Below, piece by piece: positions 41,273 to 43,631 of a stretch of 43,631 nucleotides of DNA (position 1 is its first letter; every line of letters starts with the position of its first letter). The notes under the pieces were generated by a model. That model was not told the DNA's origin and did no database searches. It saw only the letters and a list, made by a program, of their open reading frames with translations. The DNA comes from Synechococcus sp. Cruz-7E5. Lineage in GTDB: Bacteria > Cyanobacteriota > Cyanobacteriia > PCC-6307 > Cyanobiaceae. The position numbers and the translations under genes were made by a program. Where the stretch lies: positions 1-43,631 of the forward strand of contig NZ_JAGQCE010000019.1 in assembly GCF_024345995.1 (NCBI RefSeq), written 5' to 3'.

Positions 41273-42682
41273 ATGGCCCTCTCCAGCTCGCCGCCCAGCC
41301 TCTCGATCGCCAGCACCGTGCGGCTGGGGCTGTTCCAGGGGAGCCTCGGCTTTCTGGCGGTGATCTTCGCCGGCATGCTCAACCGGGTGATGATCAGTGA
41401 ACTGGGATTTCCCGGTCTGTTGGTGGGTGGGGCCCTGGCCTTCGAACAATTCGTGGCCCCGTCGAGAATTCTGTTCGGCCAGCTCTCCGATGCCCGGCCC
41501 CTGGCGGGCCGCCACCGCACCCCGTACATCTGGCTGGGCGCCGCGCTCTTCTGCGGGCTGGCGGTGCTGGTGGTGCCGGTGATCTTCCGGCTAGCGGCGG
41601 CCCGGGAGCTGGGGGATGGAGCCGCCATCACTCTGGGCACAGTCCTGATGTGTGTCCTGTTCGCTGCCTACGGACTGGCTGTTTCGATGGCCACCACCCC
41701 GTACCTGGCCCTGGTGATCGACCGCACCCAGGAGCGGGAGCGACCCCGGGCGGTGGGAATCATCTGGTGCATGCTCACCGTGGGGATCGTGGTGGGAGCG
41801 GTGGTGATCTCCCGGAGCCTCAAGGGGCTCGACGGCATCACCGACCCGCTGGTGCTCGAGGCTGAGCTCTCCCGGTTCATGGTGCGGGCCGCCCTGGCGG
41901 TGATGTGCCTCACCCTGCTGGCCACCTGGGGCGTCGAGCCCGTCGTTCCTGCTAGCGCCAAGACCGTCGGCAGCGGCACCAGCTCAGCCCGTGACGATGC
42001 GATCACCATGCCCCAGGCATGGCGTCTGATCACCTCCAGCCGGCAGGTGGCGGTTTTCTTCCTGTTTGTGGTGCTCTTCACCCTGGCCCTGTTCATCCAG
42101 GACCCGATCCTGGAGAGCTATGGCGCCGACGTGTTCGGCATGCCGATTGCCGCCACCGCCTCGCTCAATGCCTTCTGGGGGGTCGGCACCCTGCTCGGCC
42201 TGGTGCTGGCGGGTTGGTGGATCGTGCCCAGGCTGGGTAAGTACGCAACGGCCAGGCTTGGCTGTCAGCTGATCCTGGCTTCGATGCTCCTGCTGATTCT
42301 GAGCGGACTGGTGGGTGAGGTCCCCTTGCTTCAGGCGGTGCTGCTGCTCTTCGGGCTGGCCTCCGGCATCGGCACCAACAGCACCCTGTGCCTGATGCTC
42401 GATCTAACCCTGCCGGAAGCCGCTGGCACCTTCGTGGGTGTGTGGGGCCTGGCCCAGGCATTCTCCCGCGCCACGGCCAAACTGATCGGTGGCGGATTGC
42501 TGGATCTGGGTCGTGCCATCATCCCCGGCCAGGGTCCTTTTGTTCCGTATGCCCTGGTCCTGGGCACGGCCGCGCTGATCGCCCTGGCGGCCCTGCGGGT
42601 GCTGGTCGCCCTCAATGTTCACCGCTTCCGCGACGACACCACCAGGCAGCTGACCCAGGTCCTGACCACCGAACTCGGATGA
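41273..42682 (+). CDS. PucC/LhaA-type (BCD family) membrane carrier
   Basis: A 469-residue protein with 12 hydrophobic helices. VRLGLFQGSLGFLAVIFAGM, LNRVMISELGFPGLLVGGAL, FVAPSRILFGQLSDARPLAG and GRHRTPYIWLGAALFCGLAV are the signatures of the BCD (bacteriochlorophyll delivery) MFS family, including PucC and LhaA. Cyanobacterial members are thought to aid pigment delivery or assembly of chlorophyll proteins; the substrate is not proven. ATG 41273 is preferred to TTG 41261. The stop overlaps the ATG of the next gene as ATGA. Confidence 0.93.
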   Translation: MALSSSPPSLSIASTVRLGLFQGSLGFLAVIFAGMLNRVMISELGFPGLLVGGALAFEQFVAPSRILFGQLSDARPLAGRHRTPYIWLGAALFCGLAVLVVPVIFRLAAARELGDGAAITLGTVLMCVLFAAYGLAVSMATTPYLALVIDRTQERERPRAVGIIWCMLTVGIVVGAVVISRSLKGLDGITDPLVLEAELSRFMVRAALAVMCLTLLATWGVEPVVPASAKTVGSGTSSARDDAITMPQAWRLITSSRQVAVFFLFVVLFTLALFIQDPILESYGADVFGMPIAATASLNAFWGVGTLLGLVLAGWWIVPRLGKYATARLGCQLILASMLLLILSGLVGEVPLLQAVLLLFGLASGIGTNSTLCLMLDLTLPEAAGTFVGVWGLAQAFSRATAKLIGGGLLDLGRAIIPGQGPFVPYALVLGTAALIALAALRVLVALNVHRFRDDTTRQLTQVLTTELG

Positions 42683-43485
42683 CTGCCACCTTCACCGCCA
42701 TTCCACCCGAGGCTCTGAGGCTCACGGAATTGCTTGATGCCGTTGCCGAGCGGCAACGCAAGGATTTCGGCCACATGGCCTCGGAAGCCAAAGCCGACGG
42801 CAGCCTGATAACCGCCTGTGACCGCTGGAGCGATGAAACCCTGGTGCGGGGGCTGGAGCTGCTTTATCCCGGTGAGGGGGTTCTCAGTGAGGAGGGCCGC
42901 AAGCTGGTGCCCTCCACCGACGCCTACTGGGTGGTCGATCCCCTTGATGGCACCACCAACTTCGCCGCCGGGATTCCCTATTGGGCGATTTCCCTGGCCC
43001 GCTTCGAGGGAGGTGTCCCCGTGCTGGCGGTGCTGGATGTGCCTCCCCTGCGCCAGAGAATCATCGCGGTGCGTGGGCTGGGCGCCTGGCGCAATGGCAA
43101 ATCCTTGAAACCCCCGGGAGATGAGGCCCAGGCGGCCGGGTGTGCTTCGCTCTGCAGCCGTTCGATCGGGGTGCTGCAGAAGCTGCCGGATCGGCGCTTC
43201 CCCGGCAAGATCCGCCTGCTCGGGGTCGCCAGCCTCAACCTTGTGAGCGTGGCCATGGGCCAGACCGTGATGGCGCTGGAGGCCACCCCCAAGATCTGGG
43301 ATCTGGCTGCAGCATGGCTGGTGCTGAGTGAATTGCAGTGTCCCCTGCGCTGGCTGGTGCGCAGTCCTGAGCACCTGAGGCCTGGCGACGACCATGGCCA
43401 CACTGATTTTCCGGTGCTGGCCGCCAGCAGCCCGGAGGCGCTCGAGCGCTTCATGCCCTGGGCCGAAGCGCTTCTTCGAGGTTGA
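42679..43485 (+). CDS. Inositol monophosphatase family protein
   Basis: A 268-residue protein of the lithium-sensitive phosphatase fold. YWVVDPLDGTTNFAAGIPYW contains the metal-binding DPxDGT motif. GEGVLSEEGRK supplies the upstream Glu and KIWDLAAAWLVLSE the second motif (WDxAA). Substrates in the family include inositol phosphate, fructose bisphosphate, histidinol phosphate and PAP; the sequence does not decide between them. Translation is coupled to the BCD gene by ATGA. About 40 bases after the stop a structured region begins. Confidence 0.92.
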   Translation: MTATFTAIPPEALRLTELLDAVAERQRKDFGHMASEAKADGSLITACDRWSDETLVRGLELLYPGEGVLSEEGRKLVPSTDAYWVVDPLDGTTNFAAGIPYWAISLARFEGGVPVLAVLDVPPLRQRIIAVRGLGAWRNGKSLKPPGDEAQAAGCASLCSRSIGVLQKLPDRRFPGKIRLLGVASLNLVSVAMGQTVMALEATPKIWDLAAAWLVLSELQCPLRWLVRSPEHLRPGDDHGHTDFPVLAASSPEALERFMPWAEALLRG

Positions 43486-43524
43486 GCCCTGAGTACGGCT
43501 CGTTCTGTGGTATGTTTTTGGACT

Positions 43525-43631
43525 GCGCGTGAGCCGGAAGGCGAGCGCTGCAGGGCTTACAGCAGAAGTGAGGGCGAGAGCCCGCCGCCGGTGTTGTAAG
43601 TTTCCAAAGCGGTCGGGAGACCACCGCGAGC
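43525..43631 (+). ncRNA. Unassigned structured RNA or long leader (cut by window end)
   Basis: After a TATGTT hexamer (43511-43516, possible -10) several hairpins follow in about 105 bases. Hairpin one is GCGC-GTGA-GCC, loop GGAA, GGC-GA-GCGC (43525-43548). Hairpin two is GGGC, loop GAGA, GCCC (43572-43583), enclosed by CTTACAG (43556-43562) pairing with TTGTAAG (43594-43600, one G-U). Hairpin three is GGTC, loop GGGA, GACC (43611-43622). All three loops are GNRA tetraloops. No open frame fits. This looks like a structured RNA or the leader of a gene beyond the window; it lacks the conserved bases of RNase P RNA, tmRNA or the riboswitches I know. Confidence 0.5.

Noticed and set aside
43511-43631. 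RNase P RNA (rnpB) or tmRNA
   Set aside because: The conserved GAGGAAAGUC block of RNase P and the tmRNA tag reading frame and tRNA-like ends are absent in the visible part.
1-43631. CRISPR arrays, insertion sequences, prophage, tRNA or rRNA genes
   Set aside because: No spaced direct repeats, transposase-like frames, phage genes or tRNA/rRNA motifs were seen on either strand.

Overview
The window is a gene-dense, high-GC stretch of a unicellular cyanobacterial chromosome, most like the Synechococcus/Cyanobium picocyanobacteria. The evidence is the end of psbD (photosystem II D2), ndhO, zds, a Crr7-like gene, a PetL-like gene, btpA, a VKOR-thioredoxin fusion, psbU, DUF3120, a PucC/LhaA-type carrier and two SLH-domain porins. 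No tRNA, rRNA, IS element, prophage or CRISPR array was seen.

Layout. 1-240: 3' end of a psbD that is not followed by psbC, with its terminator. 372-512: a likely 46-codon ORF. 629-5947 (-): three multi-membrane proteins, two of them GT-C type glycosyltransferases. 6134-9882 (+): two tandem SLH/OprB-type porins with unusual 5' and 3' untranslated regions. 9931-16889: J-domain protein, ndhO, a TIGR01777 epimerase, a small membrane protein, an LpxB-related protein, a TPR protein, an IscA-type protein, zds, an SRPBCC protein and a lipoprotein. 16886-21249 (-): DUF751, rbfA, nagZ-like, GT2-TPR and hemD. 21363-27609: GST, a secreted protein, crr7-like, aroK, a tandem PTPS/QueD protein, a RibD-C-like reductase, a secreted protein, a FemAB/GNAT-like transferase and a DUF4346-like protein. 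27657-37105: a B12-binding radical SAM protein, petL-like, MFS carrier, rimO, btpA, VKOR fusion, nadB, psbU and DUF3120. 37138-43485 (+): uppP, a PDZ-radical SAM protein, a TolC-type channel, a PucC-type carrier and an inositol-phosphatase-like protein. 43525-43631: the start of what looks like a structured RNA or long leader.

The strongest signal is around the two porins. Both ribosome binding sites contain GUGUGAGG, the exact complement of the CCUCACAC core of the cyanobacterial sRNA Yfr1 (which is known to act on porin mRNAs in Prochlorococcus). Each porin 3' UTR also carries a CUCCUCACAC motif: one in the loop of a perfect 12-bp hairpin, the other between a stem-loop and a terminator, which is the Yfr1 architecture. 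Each 3' motif matches the RBS of its own gene over 10 nt and that of the other gene over only 8 or 9 nt. This suggests an undescribed 3'-UTR-derived, Yfr1-like feedback circuit on porin synthesis.

Compaction is extreme. Convergent genes share CTAG stops, one divergent pair shares a CATG start, and same-strand neighbours overlap by TGATG, ATGA or, three times, TTGA (TTG start on a TGA stop).
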